Shown in pieces: positions 51,619 to 61,692 of a stretch of 64,000 nt of DNA (the stretch's first letter is position 1; the number at the start of each line of letters is the position of its first letter). The notes beneath the pieces were generated by a model, which saw only the letters and a list, made by a program, of their open reading frames with translations, searched no databases and had not been told where the DNA came from. The DNA is from Pseudoxanthomonas sp. PXM02 (GTDB lineage: Bacteria > Pseudomonadota > Gammaproteobacteria > Xanthomonadales > Xanthomonadaceae). A program made the position numbers and the translations under genes. The stretch covers positions 186,001-250,000 of the forward strand of contig NZ_JACVAK010000002.1 of NCBI RefSeq assembly GCF_014851805.1. The letters are read 5' to 3'.

Positions 51619-52545
51619 TCAGTCGACGATGATGCCGGCCAGTTTCTGCAGCGCTTCGGCGTACTTCGCGCGCGTGCGCTCGATGACTTCAGCGGGCAGC
51701 GACGGACCGGGCGCGGTCTTGTTCCAGTCGAGCGTTTCCAGATAGTCGCGCACGAACTGCTTGTCGTAGCTCGGCGGACTTGTACCGACTTCGTACTGGT
51801 CCGCAGGCCAGTAACGCGAGGAATCGGGCGTCAGCATCTCGTCCATGATGTAGAGACGACCGTCTTCGTCGGTGCCGAACTCGAACTTGGTGTCGGCCAG
51901 CAGGATGCCGCGTTCGGCCGCGAAATCGGCCGCGAAGCGGTAGATGCGCAGGGTAGCGTCGCGCACGCGCTCGGCCAGTTCGGCGCCGACAGTCTTCACC
52001 ATGGCGTCGAAGTCGATGTTCTCGTCGTGGTCGCCGACGGCGGCCTTGGTCGACGGGGTGAAGATCGGTTCGGCCAGCTTCTCGGCCTGGCGCAGGCCGT
52101 CGGGCAGTTCGATGCCGCTGACCTTGCCGGTGCGCTGGTAGTCCTTCCAGCCGCTGCCGATCAGGTAACCGCGGGCGATCGCTTCGACCGGCACGGGCTT
52201 GAGCTTCTTCGTCACCACCGCGCGCTTGGCGTACAGCGAGGCGTCGACGCCGGCCGGCAGCACGCTGGCGACATCAATGCCGGTCAGGTGGTTCGGCATC
52301 AGGTGCGCCGTCTTGGCGAACCAGAAATTCGAGATCTGGCAGAGCATTTCGCCCTTGCCGGGAATCGGGTCGGGCAGCACCACGTCGAACGCGGAGAGGC
52401 GGTCGGTGGCCACCATCAACAGGCAGTCGCCGCCCGGTGCATCGGCGGGCAGGCGGTCGCGGGGCAGGTCGAACACGTCGCGGACCTTGCCGCGATGGCG
52501 CAGGGTGAGGCCGGGCAGATCGGATTGGAGCAACGTCGTGGGCAC
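51619..52545 (-). CDS. purC: Phosphoribosylaminoimidazole-succinocarboxamide synthase PurC
   Basis: A 308-residue purine-synthesis enzyme that joins CAIR and aspartate with ATP. The N-terminus [14 protein letters not shown] and the patterns [59 protein letters not shown] and ADTKFEFG are conserved; length fits the longer PurC form. The first GTG (52551) is only one base from the AAGGAG site, while the GTG at 52545 is five bases away, so the latter is chosen. Confidence 0.96.
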   Translation of the reverse strand: MPTTLLQSDLPGLTLRHRGKVRDVFDLPRDRLPADAPGGDCLLMVATDRLSAFDVVLPDPIPGKGEMLCQISNFWFAKTAHLMPNHLTGIDVASVLPAGVDASLYAKRAVVTKKLKPVPVEAIARGYLIGSGWKDYQRTGKVSGIELPDGLRQAEKLAEPIFTPSTKAAVGDHDENIDFDAMVKTVGAELAERVRDATLRIYRFAADFAAERGILLADTKFEFGTDEDGRLYIMDEMLTPDSSRYWPADQYEVGTSPPSYDKQFVRDYLETLDWNKTAPGPSLPAEVIERTRAKYAEALQKLAGIIVD

Positions 52546-52707
52546 AAACACTCCTTGGGGAGTCCGGAAACCATCGAGGCGTACAGCGTCGTGGGGGCGT
52601 GCGGCAGGCCGTGCGCCCGTGCCCCGGGGCGGCCATCTACCCGCTGCTGCGGGGCCAGGTACCGGACCGGGCCGCGTAGTGTACGGCGCTTGGAGCCGTC
52701 GTGTGCC

Positions 52708-52713
52708 GTAAAA
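52708..52713 (+). promoter_or_regulatory. -10 box of the J-domain gene
   Basis: TAAAAT, 30 bases before the ATG at 52743; a GGAGAAGG ribosome-binding site lies between. Confidence 0.45.
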
Positions 52714-52742
52714 TGTCCGTCTTGCTGGAGAAGGCGGGCCGG

Positions 52743-53072
52743 ATGAAGCGCTGGTACGGGAAATTGCTGGGATTCGTGGCGGGTTGGCTGCTGATGCGTC
52801 ATCCGCTGGGCGGCCTGGTGGGCCTGATCATCGGCCATGCCTTCGACGAGGACTGGTTCAAGCTCAGTCGCGACAACCCGTATCGTGTGTTCGACCTGAC
52901 CAGCGATGCCAGCGATGCCGAGATCGACCAGGCCTATCGCCGGCTGATTTCCCAGTACCACCCCGACAAGATGGCTGGCGCCGCGGAAGACCTGCGCCGC
53001 CAGGCCGAACAGAAGGCCGGCGAGATCAACGCCGCCTACGATCGCATCAAGACCCTGCGCAAGCGCAAGTGA
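52743..53072 (+). CDS. Short membrane-anchored J-domain protein
   Basis: A 109-residue protein with an N-terminal membrane segment (about 6-33, [20 protein letters not shown], like the anchor of DjlA) and a J-domain (about 44-108) with the HPD motif in SQYHPDKM. It would recruit DnaK to the inner membrane. DjlA has a longer central domain that is absent here, so this is a reduced form. It is followed eight bases later by rpe. Confidence 0.9.
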   Translation: MKRWYGKLLGFVAGWLLMRHPLGGLVGLIIGHAFDEDWFKLSRDNPYRVFDLTSDASDAEIDQAYRRLISQYHPDKMAGAAEDLRRQAEQKAGEINAAYDRIKTLRKRK

Positions 53073-53080
53073 GCCCCTCC

Positions 53081-53755
53081 ATGTCGAACTGCATCATCGC
53101 CCCGTCCATCCTGTCCGCCGATTTCGCCCGCCTGGGCGAGGAAGTCGACAACGTGCTGAAGGCGGGCGCCGACTGGGTGCACTTCGACGTGATGGACAAC
53201 CACTACGTGCCTAACCTGACCATCGGTCCGCTGGTGTGCAGCGCGCTGCGCAAACACGGCGTCACCGCGCCGATCGACGTGCACCTGATGGTGGAGCCGG
53301 TGGACCGCATCATCCCGGACTTCGCCGAGGCCGGCGCCAGCATCATCAGCTTCCACCCGGAAGCCTCGAAGCACGTGCACCGCACGATCCAGTTGATCAA
53401 GTCGCTGGGCTGCAAGGCCGGCCTGGTGCTCAACCCGGGCACCCCGGTGGAAGTGCTGGACTGGGTGCTGCCGGAACTCGACCTGGTGCTGCTGATGTCG
53501 GTGAACCCGGGCTTCGGCGGGCAGGCGTTCATCCCGTCGGCGCTCGATAAGCTGCGTGCGGTGCGCGCGATGATCGACAAGACCGGCAAGGACATCCGCC
53601 TGGAGATCGACGGCGGCGTGAAGGCCGACAACATCGGCCAGATCGCGGCGGCGGGCGCGGATGCCTTCGTCGCGGGTTCGGCGATCTTCAATGCACCGGA
53701 CTATGCCGACGTGATCGGCCGCATGCGCCAGGCCGTGGCCGACGCGCGCGCCTGA
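53081..53755 (+). CDS. rpe: Ribulose-phosphate 3-epimerase
   Basis: A 224-residue TIM-barrel enzyme of the pentose phosphate pathway. Motifs: [37 protein letters not shown] (metal-binding His and Asp), [38 protein letters not shown]. The usual neighbours in this family are trpE or gph; trpE lies 1.4 kb downstream here, after the lipid kinase gene. Confidence 0.97.
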   Translation: MSNCIIAPSILSADFARLGEEVDNVLKAGADWVHFDVMDNHYVPNLTIGPLVCSALRKHGVTAPIDVHLMVEPVDRIIPDFAEAGASIISFHPEASKHVHRTIQLIKSLGCKAGLVLNPGTPVEVLDWVLPELDLVLLMSVNPGFGGQAFIPSALDKLRAVRAMIDKTGKDIRLEIDGGVKADNIGQIAAAGADAFVAGSAIFNAPDYADVIGRMRQAVADARA

Positions 53756-53892
53756 AAAAGCAGAAGGGCGATGGCCTTCGCCACCGCCCCGGAAGAATTG
53801 GAGGCTGATCCTGCCTCCGCCCGTCGTCCCTGCTATGGCCTTCCACACTACGGATCGTCTGTGACGAACAGATGACGGCTGGCGTCGCTTGT

Positions 53893-53915
53893 TGTGGGAG
53901 CGACGTAAGTCGGGA
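53893..53915 (+). repeat. Left arm of a REP-like inverted pair
   Basis: TTGTGGGAGCGACGTAAGTC and continuation; inverted relative to the copy at 53971-53997, with a few differences. Confidence 0.75.
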
Positions 53916-53970
53916 GCTCTTCGGTCAGCCCACGCGATCCCACGATGGGCCTTGGGTCAGGGGAGAACGC

Positions 53971-53997
53971 TCGCGACTCACGTCGCTCCTACAGAAG
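53971..53997 (-). repeat. Right arm of a REP-like inverted pair
   Basis: Core ACTCACGTCGCTCCTACAG. It is 25 of 27 bases identical to the copy inside E2 (28650-28676). With the left arm it can form a long hairpin in the gap upstream of the lipid kinase gene. Confidence 0.8.
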
Positions 53998-54033
53998 AGC
54001 GGCTATCCTCGCGCGTCCCCCAAGGAACCTCCC

Positions 54034-54972
54034 ATGACCGCACCCCGCTGGCGCCTGATCCTCAACGGCAAATCCGCGGGCGATGACGACCTGCGCGCGG
54101 CCGTGCATGCGATGCGCGATGCCGGCGTCGCCCTGGACGTGCGGGTGACGTGGGAAGACGGCGACGCGGAGCGCTACGTCGCCGAGGCGATCACCGACGG
54201 TGTGGACACCGTCATCGCCGCCGGCGGCGACGGCACGCTCAGCGAAGTGGCGACGACGCTCGCCCACCGCGACGAGCCAGCCGATGCGCTGCCTTCGCTG
54301 GGCCTGGTGCCGATGGGGACGGCGAACGACTTCGCCACCGCCGCCACGATTCCGGATGAGCCGTTGTCCGCCCTGCAACTCGTTCGCGACGTCTCTCCCG
54401 TCCCGCTCGACCTGCTGCGGATCGAGGCTGAAGACGGCCCGCACTGGTGTGCCAACCTCGCCAGCGGTGGTTTCGGTACCGAAGTGACGGTCGAAACCGA
54501 CGAAGGCCTGAAGAAGATGCTGGGCGGCCTGGCCTACCTGATCACCGGGATCGCCAAGCTCGGCCGCATCGAACCGATGAGTGCGCGCGTACGCGGGCCA
54601 GAATTCGACTGGCAGGGCGACTTCATCGCGCTCGGCATCGGCAACGGGCGCCAGGCCGGCGGAGGGCAGGCGCTGTGCCCGGATGCGCTGATCGACGACG
54701 GCCTGCTCGACCTGACCATCGTGCCGGAGCTGTCCGGCGAGGTGGCGGCGACCGTGGGCACCCTGGTCAAGGACGGCAAGCACGCCGCGCTGGATCGCGT
54801 CGCCACCCGCACGCGCCTGCCGTGGGTGGAACTGGAAGCCGACCAGCCGATGACGCTGAACCTGGATGGCGAGCCCGTGAAGTCCCGCCGCTTCCGCATC
54901 GACTGCGTCCCGGACCGCGTCCGCATGCATCTGCCGGCGATCTGTCCGTTGCGTCTGCAACCAGGCGCCTAG
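54034..54972 (+). CDS. yegS: YegS-type lipid kinase
   Basis: A 312-residue kinase of the diacylglycerol-kinase catalytic family. Motifs: [35 protein letters not shown] (nucleotide loop, GGDGT), [15 protein letters not shown], and [21 protein letters not shown]. coli YegS phosphorylates phosphatidylglycerol in vitro; the natural substrate is unclear. ATG 54034 has an AAGGAA ribosome-binding site. The 278-base gap before it holds the inverted repeat pair. Confidence 0.92.
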   Translation: MTAPRWRLILNGKSAGDDDLRAAVHAMRDAGVALDVRVTWEDGDAERYVAEAITDGVDTVIAAGGDGTLSEVATTLAHRDEPADALPSLGLVPMGTANDFATAATIPDEPLSALQLVRDVSPVPLDLLRIEAEDGPHWCANLASGGFGTEVTVETDEGLKKMLGGLAYLITGIAKLGRIEPMSARVRGPEFDWQGDFIALGIGNGRQAGGGQALCPDALIDDGLLDLTIVPELSGEVAATVGTLVKDGKHAALDRVATRTRLPWVELEADQPMTLNLDGEPVKSRRFRIDCVPDRVRMHLPAICPLRLQPGA

Positions 54973-54996
54973 TGGCCTGCGGGCCGATGCGTCGGG

Positions 54997-55002
54997 TAAA
55001 GT
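54997..55002 (+). promoter_or_regulatory. -10 box of the trp leader, leaderless spacing
   Basis: TAAAGT followed by six bases and then the GTG of the leader frame at 55009. The spacing equals that of dusA, plsY and the SPOR gene, so the transcript may start on that GTG. It lies 24 bases after the lipid kinase stop. Confidence 0.45.
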
Positions 55003-55008
55003 AGGCCC

Positions 55009-55155
55009 GTGTCCCATCCCGCGCTCCCGCTTTCCAAAGATTCCGCACGCCGTGGCTGGCGATGGTGGCCCGTTGCCGTCGTCCACACCGCCACCGTGTC
55101 CTGGAAGGAAAGCCCGCTTGATCTCGCACGACCAGTTCCAGCAGTACGCTGCTGA
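55009..55155 (+). CDS. Candidate trp leader peptide with clustered Trp codons
   Basis: A 48-codon frame beginning GTG, with Trp codons at residues 17, 19 and 20 (RRGWRWWPV) and one more at 32, ending at a TGA 35 bases inside trpE. The Trp cluster is a hallmark of trp attenuator leaders. A stem ATGGTGGC (55062-55069) with GCCACCGT (55090-55097, one G-T pair) could form just before the trpE ribosome-binding site, and a ribosome stalled on the Trp codons would prevent it. Expression is inferred, not shown; in GC-rich DNA such frames also arise by chance. Confidence 0.4.
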   Translation: MSHPALPLSKDSARRGWRWWPVAVVHTATVSWKESPLDLARPVPAVRC

Positions 55156-56590
55156 AGGTTTCACCCGCATCCCCGTTGTCCGTGAAGTGCTGTCCGACCT
55201 GGACACGCCGCTCTCGGTCTACCTGAAACTTGCCGACGCGCCGCATACCTACCTGTTCGAATCGGTAGAAGGCGGTGAACGCTTCGGGCGCTACTCCATC
55301 ATCGGCCTGCCGGTACGCCGCGTGGCGACCTTCCGCGGCCACACCCTGCAGATCCACGACCACGGCCAGCTCGTGGAGACGCGCGAGGTCGCCGATCCGT
55401 TCATTGAAGTCGAAGCGCTGCGTGCTGCGTACGCCGTGCCGAAGTTGCCGGGCTTGCCGGGATTCACCGGGGGTCTGGTCGGCTGGTTCGGCTTCGAATG
55501 CATCGGCTACATCGAACCGCGACTGGCGACGGGCGACAAGCCCGACGAACTCGGTACGCCCGACATCTTGCTGATGCTGTCGGAAGAAGTGGCCGTCTTC
55601 GACAACCTCAAGGGCCGGCTGTACCTGATCGTCCACGCGGATCCACGTGAACCGGACGCCTGGGAGCGTGCGCAGGCGCGCCTGGATGAGCTCACGGGCA
55701 AGCTGCGCCAACCCGGTTCCTATCCCACGCCGATCACCCGCGACGTGCTGGACGAAAGCCACTTCGTCTCCGGCTTCACCCACGACGGTTTCATCGCCGC
55801 CGTTGAGCAGTCGAAGGAGTACATCCGCGCCGGCGACATCTTCCAGGTGGTGCTGAGCCAGCGCCTCAGCGTGCCGTTCAATGCGCGACCGGTGGATGTC
55901 TACCGCGCGCTGCGCGCGCTGAATCCGTCGCCGTACATGTATTTCCTCGATGTCGGTGATGTGCAGGTGGTGGGTTCGTCGCCGGAAATCCTGGTCCGAC
56001 TGGAGAACAACGAAGTCACCGTGCGTCCGATCGCCGGCACGCGTCCGCGCGGGAAGACGCACGACGAGGATGTCGCGCTGGAAGCCGAGCTGCTGGCCGA
56101 TCCGAAGGAGCGCGCCGAGCACCTGATGCTGATCGACCTGGGTCGCAACGACACCGGTCGCGTGTCGGAAGCCGGCACGGTGCAGGTGGGCGAGCAGTTC
56201 GTCATCGAACGCTACAGCCACGTCATGCATATCGTCAGCGAGGTCACCGGCAAGCTGCTGCCCGGCCTGAGCTATGCGGACGTGCTGCGTGCGACGTTCC
56301 CGGCCGGCACTGTTAGCGGCGCACCGAAGATCCGTGCGCTGGAAGTGATCCGCGAACTGGAACCGATCAAGCGCAACGTCTACGCCGGCAGCATCGGCTA
56401 CATCGGCTGGCATGGCGACGCCGACACGGCCATCGCGATCCGCACCGCCGTGATCAAGGACGGCCGCCTGCACGTGCAGGCCGGCGCCGGCATCGTCTAC
56501 GACTCCGATCCCGAGAAGGAATGGGACGAGACGATGAACAAGGGTCGCGCGCTGTTCCGTGCCGTGGCTGAAGCGGCGAAGGGGCTGTGA
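55118..56590 (+). CDS. trpE: Anthranilate synthase component I
   Basis: A 490-residue enzyme that makes anthranilate from chorismate and ammonia supplied by TrpG, the first committed step of tryptophan synthesis. Motifs: PLSVYLKLADAPHTYLFES (Trp feedback-site region), SPYMYFLDVGDVQVVGSSPE, RPIAGTRPRGKT, HLMLIDLGRNDTGRV and AGTVSGAPKIRALEVI. The start is taken as TTG 55118, eight bases after GGAAGGAA, giving the usual ISHDQFQQYAAEG beginning. The stop overlaps the next ATG (TGATG). Confidence 0.97.
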   Translation: MISHDQFQQYAAEGFTRIPVVREVLSDLDTPLSVYLKLADAPHTYLFESVEGGERFGRYSIIGLPVRRVATFRGHTLQIHDHGQLVETREVADPFIEVEALRAAYAVPKLPGLPGFTGGLVGWFGFECIGYIEPRLATGDKPDELGTPDILLMLSEEVAVFDNLKGRLYLIVHADPREPDAWERAQARLDELTGKLRQPGSYPTPITRDVLDESHFVSGFTHDGFIAAVEQSKEYIRAGDIFQVVLSQRLSVPFNARPVDVYRALRALNPSPYMYFLDVGDVQVVGSSPEILVRLENNEVTVRPIAGTRPRGKTHDEDVALEAELLADPKERAEHLMLIDLGRNDTGRVSEAGTVQVGEQFVIERYSHVMHIVSEVTGKLLPGLSYADVLRATFPAGTVSGAPKIRALEVIRELEPIKRNVYAGSIGYIGWHGDADTAIAIRTAVIKDGRLHVQAGAGIVYDSDPEKEWDETMNKGRALFRAVAEAAKGL

Positions 56591-57681
56591 TGGATCACGG
56601 TCATCCCGCCGCGAAGATCAATCTTCGCAACGACTACAGCGAGGGTGCGCATCCGCGTCTTCTGCAGGCGCTCGCCATGGCGAGCACCGAGGTCAATCGG
56701 GGCTACGGGCTGGACGTGCACAGCGAGCGTGCGTCGGCGCTGATCCGTGATCGCCTGGGTCGTGATGCCGACGTGCATTTCCTGGCCGGCGGTACCCAGA
56801 CCAACCTGGTGGCGCTGGCCGCGTTCCTGCGCCCGCACGAGGCGGTGATCGCGCCGGCCAGCGGCCATATCGCCACGCACGAGACCGGCGCCATCGAGGC
56901 CAGCGGCCACAAGGTGCTGACGGTCGCCACGCCCGACGGCAAGCTGAGTCCCGAACTGATCCAGCCCTGTGTCGACGGCCACGCTGGCGAGCACATGGTG
57001 AAGCCGCGGATGGTCTACATCTCCAACACCACCGAATGGGGCACGCTCTACAGCGCGCTGGAGCTGCAGGCGCTGGGTGCGTTCTGCCGCAGCCGCGGCC
57101 TGCTGCTCTACGTCGACGGCGCGCGCCTTGCGTCGGCGCTGACCACGCCGGGCAATGACGTCGACCTGGCGCTGCTGTCGACGGAGGCGGATGCCTTCTA
57201 CATCGGCGGCACCAAGAATGGGGCGCTGCTGGGCGAGGCGCTGGTCATCGTCAATCCGGCCCTGCGCACGGATTTCCGCCATGTCATCAAGCAGCGCGGC
57301 GCGATGCTCGCCAAGGGCATGGTGGTCGGCGCGCAGTTCGAAGCGCTGTTCGAGGACGGCCTGTACTTCGTGCTGGCCACGCATGCGAACGTTATGGCGG
57401 AACAGCTGCGCGAGATGCTGCAGCAGGCCGGCGTACCGTTGGCGGTCGATTCGCCCAGCAACCAGGTATTCCCGATGCTGCCGAACGCGCTCGTCGAACG
57501 CCTGCAGCAGTATGTCGAGTTCGAAACCTGGGAGCGTCGTGGCGACGGCACCACGGTGATCCGGCTGATGACCTCGTGGGCGACGCCGGAATCCGCCATC
57601 GAAGCGTTCGCCGGGATCTTTCCTGCGCTTTACCGAGAGGGACGGGCCGCGATGGCCGCCTCGCAGGCACAAGGAGCCTGA
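56590..57681 (+). CDS. Threonine aldolase / beta-eliminating lyase family PLP enzyme
   Basis: A 363-residue PLP enzyme of the threonine-aldolase family (PF01212), which also includes beta-eliminating lyases. [68 protein letters not shown] and [16 protein letters not shown] (PLP lysine) are present. Low-specificity L-threonine aldolases cleave threonine to glycine and acetaldehyde. It begins on the trpE stop (TGATG) and is four bases from trpG, so it is embedded in the trp cluster. Why it is there is unclear; it may act on another hydroxy amino acid. Confidence 0.9.
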   Translation: MDHGHPAAKINLRNDYSEGAHPRLLQALAMASTEVNRGYGLDVHSERASALIRDRLGRDADVHFLAGGTQTNLVALAAFLRPHEAVIAPASGHIATHETGAIEASGHKVLTVATPDGKLSPELIQPCVDGHAGEHMVKPRMVYISNTTEWGTLYSALELQALGAFCRSRGLLLYVDGARLASALTTPGNDVDLALLSTEADAFYIGGTKNGALLGEALVIVNPALRTDFRHVIKQRGAMLAKGMVVGAQFEALFEDGLYFVLATHANVMAEQLREMLQQAGVPLAVDSPSNQVFPMLPNALVERLQQYVEFETWERRGDGTTVIRLMTSWATPESAIEAFAGIFPALYREGRAAMAASQAQGA

Positions 57682-57685
57682 GTCC

Positions 57686-58264
57686 ATGCTGTTGATGATC
57701 GACAACTACGACAGCTTCACCTACAACCTCGTGCAGTACCTGCAATCGTTGGGTGCCGAGGTGAAGGTGGTGCGCAACGATGCGATGACGGTGGACGAGA
57801 TCGCGAAGCTCGCGCCCGAGCGCATCGTCATCTCGCCCGGCCCCTGCACGCCGAACGAAGCCGGTGTCTCGCTGGAGATCATCGAGCGGCTGGGCGCGAC
57901 CACGCCGATCCTCGGCGTCTGCCTGGGGCACCAGAGCCTCGGCCAGGCCTACGGCGGCAACGTCATCCGCGCGGGTCGCATCATGCATGGCAAGACCTCG
58001 CGTATCCGCCACGAAGGAAAGGGCGTGTTCGCCGGCCTGCCGGATGCTTATGAAGCGACGCGTTACCACTCGCTGGTCGTCGAACGCAGCAGCCTGCCGG
58101 AGGCGCTGGAAGTCACGGCGTGGACCGAGAACGACGATGGCAGCTTTGAGGAGATCATGGGCCTGCGACATCGCGAGTTCCCCGTCGAAGGCGTGCAGTT
58201 CCACCCGGAGTCGATCCTCACCGAGCATGGCCACGCCCTGCTGAAGAACTTCCTGGAGCGCTGA
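57686..58264 (+). CDS. trpG: Anthranilate synthase component II (glutamine amidotransferase)
   Basis: A 192-residue class I glutaminase that feeds ammonia to TrpE. The nucleophile lies in [15 protein letters not shown] (Cys about residue 79) and the catalytic His and Glu in [16 protein letters not shown]. The N-terminus [19 protein letters not shown] is typical. It is co-transcribed with trpD, which starts one base after its stop. Confidence 0.96.
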   Translation: MLLMIDNYDSFTYNLVQYLQSLGAEVKVVRNDAMTVDEIAKLAPERIVISPGPCTPNEAGVSLEIIERLGATTPILGVCLGHQSLGQAYGGNVIRAGRIMHGKTSRIRHEGKGVFAGLPDAYEATRYHSLVVERSSLPEALEVTAWTENDDGSFEEIMGLRHREFPVEGVQFHPESILTEHGHALLKNFLER

Positions 58265-58265
58265 G

Positions 58266-59309
58266 ATGCCACTGACCCCCCAAGAAGCCCTGCAGCGCAC
58301 CATCGAGCATCGCGAGATCTTCCACGACGAGATGGTCGACCTGATGCGGCAGATCATGCGCGGCGACGTGTCGCCGACGATGACGTCCGCCATCCTGACC
58401 GGCTTGCGCGTGAAGAAGGAGACCGTGGGCGAGATCGCCGGCGCGGCCACCGTGATGCGCGAGTTCTCGCGCACCGTGGACGTCGCCGATAGAACGCATC
58501 TGGTCGACATCGTCGGCACCGGCGGCGACGGCTCGCATACCTTCAACATCTCGACCTGCTCGATGTTCGTCGCGGCCGCGGCCGGTGCGCGCATCGCCAA
58601 GCACGGCAATCGCAGCGTGTCGTCGAAGTCGGGCAGTGCGGACGTACTTGAAGCGCTCGGCGCCAACATCGAACTGCAACCTGAGCAGGTGGCGCAGTCC
58701 ATCGCGCAGGCCGGTATCGGTTTCATGTTCGCGCCCGTGCACCACCCGGCGATGAAGGTGGTCGCGCCGGTGCGTCGCGAGATGGGCGTGCGCACCATCT
58801 TCAACATCCTCGGGCCGTTGACCAACCCGGCGGGCGCACCGAGCATCCTGATGGGTGTGTTCCATCCCGACCTGGTCGGCATCCAGGCGCGTGTGCTGCA
58901 GGAACTGGGCGCCGAGCGCGCGCTGGTGGTCTGGGGGCGCGACGGCATGGACGAGCTGTCGCTGGGCGCCGGCACGCTGGTCGGTGAGTTGCGTGATGGC
59001 GAGGTCCGCGAATACGAACTGCATCCCGAGGACTTCGGCATTGCGATGGCCGCCAGCCGCAACCTGCGCGTGGGCGACGCGGCCGAGTCGAAGGCGATGC
59101 TGCTGGGCGTGCTCGACAACCGGCCCGGTCCGGCCCGCGAGATCGTGGTGCTGAATGCCGGTGCGGCGCTGTATGTGGCCGGCGTGGCGGACAGCATCGA
59201 GGACGGTATCGCCCGGTCGCGCGATGCGATCGCCAGCGGCAAGGCCTTGGAACGGTTGAGCCAGTTCGTTGCCACGACCCAGGCACTGGGGAAACAGGGA
59301 GCACACTGA
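58266..59309 (+). CDS. trpD: Anthranilate phosphoribosyltransferase
   Basis: A 347-residue enzyme that joins anthranilate to PRPP. Motifs: [18 protein letters not shown] (PRPP loop), [36 protein letters not shown] and [14 protein letters not shown]. Standard length. It lies in the trpG-trpD-(ABM)-trpC order, one base after trpG. Confidence 0.97.
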   Translation: MPLTPQEALQRTIEHREIFHDEMVDLMRQIMRGDVSPTMTSAILTGLRVKKETVGEIAGAATVMREFSRTVDVADRTHLVDIVGTGGDGSHTFNISTCSMFVAAAAGARIAKHGNRSVSSKSGSADVLEALGANIELQPEQVAQSIAQAGIGFMFAPVHHPAMKVVAPVRREMGVRTIFNILGPLTNPAGAPSILMGVFHPDLVGIQARVLQELGAERALVVWGRDGMDELSLGAGTLVGELRDGEVREYELHPEDFGIAMAASRNLRVGDAAESKAMLLGVLDNRPGPAREIVVLNAGAALYVAGVADSIEDGIARSRDAIASGKALERLSQFVATTQALGKQGAH

Positions 59310-59310
59310 C

Positions 59311-59667
59311 ATGGCCGCCAGCGGATTCGCCAGCCTGCCAAAACCGCCTTATTACGCGGTGATCTTCTCGTCGCTGCGCAACGACCACGATGACGCCGGT
59401 TACGGCGCGATGGCGCAGCGCATGGTCGAACTGGCCGTGCAGCAGCCTGGTTTCCTGGGGATGGAGTCCACCCGCGGTACGGACGGTTTCGGCATCACCG
59501 TGGCGTACTGGGAAAGCGAGGACGCCATCCGCGCGTGGCGCCAGCACGCCGAGCACACGGCGGCACGCGAGCAGGGGCGGCGTGACTGGTACGAACACTT
59601 CGAGCTGCGCGTGGCCAAGGTGGAACGGGCCTACGGCTGGGACCGCGCGGCGTCGCCCCGCGGATAA
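59311..59667 (+). CDS. Antibiotic-biosynthesis-monooxygenase (ABM)-domain protein
   Basis: A 118-residue protein with the ferredoxin-like ABM fold: [59 protein letters not shown] and [16 protein letters not shown]. Family members include quinol monooxygenases and haem-degrading enzymes, but many are uncharacterised. It begins one base after trpD and is followed by trpC after 50 bases. The link to tryptophan is not obvious. Confidence 0.85.
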   Translation: MAASGFASLPKPPYYAVIFSSLRNDHDDAGYGAMAQRMVELAVQQPGFLGMESTRGTDGFGITVAYWESEDAIRAWRQHAEHTAAREQGRRDWYEHFELRVAKVERAYGWDRAASPRG

Positions 59668-59671
59668 ATGC

Positions 59672-59677
59672 GAGAAT
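59672..59677 (+). promoter_or_regulatory. Possible -10 box of trpC
   Basis: GAGAAT, 41 bases before the trpC ATG. It could drive trpC and the HAD gene apart from the upstream trp genes. Weak; no -35 box. Confidence 0.3.
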
Positions 59678-59717
59678 ACGGCCCCGCGCGGACGACACCG
59701 CCGGCCAGAAGGACCCC

Positions 59718-60512
59718 ATGAGCGACATCCTCACCACCATCCTCGCCCGCAAAGCGGAGGAAATCGCGGCACGCAGCGCACGCGTCCCGCTCGCGGACCT
59801 GCAGGCGCAGATTGATGACGCATCGCCCGTGCGCGGTTTCGCCGACGCATTGAACGCCATAATCGCGCAGGGCGATCCAGCGGTGATCGCCGAGGTGAAG
59901 AAGGCCAGTCCGTCGAAGGGCGTGATCCGTCCCGATTTCCGCCCGGCCGACATCGCGGTGAGCTATGAATTCGGGGGCGCGGCCTGCTTGTCGGTGCTGA
60001 CCGATGTCGACTTCTTCCAGGGCGCGGACGAATACCTGAAGCAGGCCCGCGAAGCGTGCACGCTACCGGTGCTGCGCAAGGACTTCACTATCGATCCGTA
60101 CCAGGTCTACGAGGCGCGTGTACTCGGTGCCGACTGCATTCTGCTGATCGTGGCGGCATTGGACGATGGTCAGCTGGTCGACCTCTCGGGCCTGGCGATG
60201 CAGCTCGGCATGGACGTGTTGGTCGAGGTGCACGACATCGATGAACTGGAACGCGCGCTGCAGGTGCCGGTGCCGCTGGTCGGCATCAACAACCGCAACC
60301 TGCGCACGTTCGAGGTGTCGTTGCAGACCACGCTGGACATGAAGAACGCGGTGCCCAAGGACCGCCTGCTGGTGACGGAGAGCGGCATCCTGGTGCCGGA
60401 AGACGTGGCCACCATGCGCGCGGCAGGCGTCGATGCCTTCCTGGTCGGCGAAACCTTCATGCGTGCGGAAGAACCCGGCGAGGCGCTGCGTCAGTTATTC
60501 TTCGCGGCATGA
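59718..60512 (+). CDS. trpC: Indole-3-glycerol phosphate synthase
   Basis: A 264-residue TIM-barrel enzyme that closes the indole ring. Motifs: [86 protein letters not shown] and [14 protein letters not shown]. Catalytic Lys and Glu residues are present. The next gene overlaps its stop by four bases. trpF, trpB and trpA are not in this cluster. Confidence 0.97.
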   Translation: MSDILTTILARKAEEIAARSARVPLADLQAQIDDASPVRGFADALNAIIAQGDPAVIAEVKKASPSKGVIRPDFRPADIAVSYEFGGAACLSVLTDVDFFQGADEYLKQAREACTLPVLRKDFTIDPYQVYEARVLGADCILLIVAALDDGQLVDLSGLAMQLGMDVLVEVHDIDELERALQVPVPLVGINNRNLRTFEVSLQTTLDMKNAVPKDRLLVTESGILVPEDVATMRAAGVDAFLVGETFMRAEEPGEALRQLFFAA

Positions 60513-61231
60513 CGGACGCTCCCTATCCGACGCCACGCACCGATGCCCCGGTCGTCGTCTTCGATTTCGACCACACGCTGTACGACGGCGACTCCGGTGG
60601 CCATCTGGTCAAGTGGCTGATCCAGCGCAATCCGCTGCGCACGGCCGTGGCGCTGGCGGCGTCGGTCGTGCTGGGGCCGATGGTGGCGTTCCTGCCCACG
60701 CGCCGTCGCGGGATCTCCGGCTACATCTGGATCGGCACGTTTGGCTTGCATGGCCGGCGCAGTTTCGATGCGCTGATCGACCAGTACGTGGCCACCCATC
60801 GCGATGAGGTGCAGCAGCGTCTTCTACCGCACGCGCTGGAGGTGTTCCGCGATCACCGTACCCGTGGCGACAACGTGGTGGTGGCGACCGGCGCGCCGCC
60901 GGAACTGGCGCGCGCGATCCTCAGTTTCGTCGCCCACGAAGACGTGCCCGTCATTGGCACCGCCGTCGGCCCGCGCCTGGGTGCGGTGGTGGCCACGCGC
61001 CACTGCCACAACGAAGAGAAGATGCGCATGCTGCGCGAGCGCGGCTATGGTGAGGTCGCCGTGGCGTACTCGGACAGTAGTGCGGACCTGCCGCTGCTGA
61101 AGGCGGCGCGTGCACCCGTGGTAGTGAATCCGAAGACCGCGCGGGTGGCGATGTTCCGCCGCGTCCTGCCACCGGGTACGCCCATCCTCAACTGGGGGTG
61201 CAAGGACCGCGGCGGCACCGGCGCGGCCTGA
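60509..61231 (+). CDS. HAD-family hydrolase (HAD-IB type)
   Basis: A 240-residue hydrolase. HAD motif I is [15 protein letters not shown] (nucleophile Asp and acid Asp), motif [16 protein letters not shown] and motif [19 protein letters not shown]. The insert after motif I includes a hydrophobic stretch ([19 protein letters not shown]), seen in HAD-IB members such as CicA/YfhB. It overlaps trpC by four bases (ATGA). The substrate is unknown; a phospholipid or small phosphate ester is plausible. Confidence 0.88.
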   Translation: MTDAPYPTPRTDAPVVVFDFDHTLYDGDSGGHLVKWLIQRNPLRTAVALAASVVLGPMVAFLPTRRRGISGYIWIGTFGLHGRRSFDALIDQYVATHRDEVQQRLLPHALEVFRDHRTRGDNVVVATGAPPELARAILSFVAHEDVPVIGTAVGPRLGAVVATRHCHNEEKMRMLRERGYGEVAVAYSDSSADLPLLKAARAPVVVNPKTARVAMFRRVLPPGTPILNWGCKDRGGTGAA

Positions 61232-61246
61232 TCGCCAGACGCCGGA

Positions 61247-61621
61247 TCAGATGCGTTCCGGCGCGTTCCAGTCCTTGATCAGGTCGGCGAACTCGATCTC
61301 GGCGAAATCCTGGTACTCGCCCGCATCGTAGAAGCGGCCGTAGCAGCCCTTGCAGCTCTCGAACCAGATGTGCGGCTGCAGCGGATCGACCATGCGGATC
61401 AGCGGGCGTTCGCCGATGCAGGCCGGGCAGATGATCCGGTCGACCCTGTTGTACTTCTCGCCCACGGCCGGATCCCCGATGTCGATCTCGTCCGCGCGGT
61501 CCTTCAGCGTCTCGTGGTCCACCATCTCGAACCACAGCCCCTTGCACTGGGTACAGCGATGGACGTTGGCCTGCGGAATGGCGATCAGTTCCATCGCACT
61601 GTGGCACTTGGGACACTGCAT
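61247..61621 (-). CDS. zf-TFIIB-like zinc-ribbon protein
   Basis: A 124-residue protein with two zinc-ribbon-like cysteine sets: CPKC...CTQCKGLWFE (residues about 3-32) and CPAC...ESCKGCYGRFYDAGE (about 66-100). This pattern matches the zf-TFIIB family (PF13453), small metal-binding proteins of unknown role. It is convergent with the HAD gene (15 bases apart) and lies 71 bases downstream of the coupling-protein gene. Confidence 0.85.
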   Translation of the reverse strand: MQCPKCHSAMELIAIPQANVHRCTQCKGLWFEMVDHETLKDRADEIDIGDPAVGEKYNRVDRIICPACIGERPLIRMVDPLQPHIWFESCKGCYGRFYDAGEYQDFAEIEFADLIKDWNAPERI

Positions 61622-61692
61622 GGGGCGTCGTCTCGGGTGGGCGGGTCGCGGGATTCTACCCCGGACCTCCGCCCACGCCAGCGGCGACCGCC

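Noticed and set aside
55060..55117. Classical trp attenuator terminator before trpE
   Set aside because: There is no hairpin followed by a T run in the short space between the Trp codons and the trpE start.
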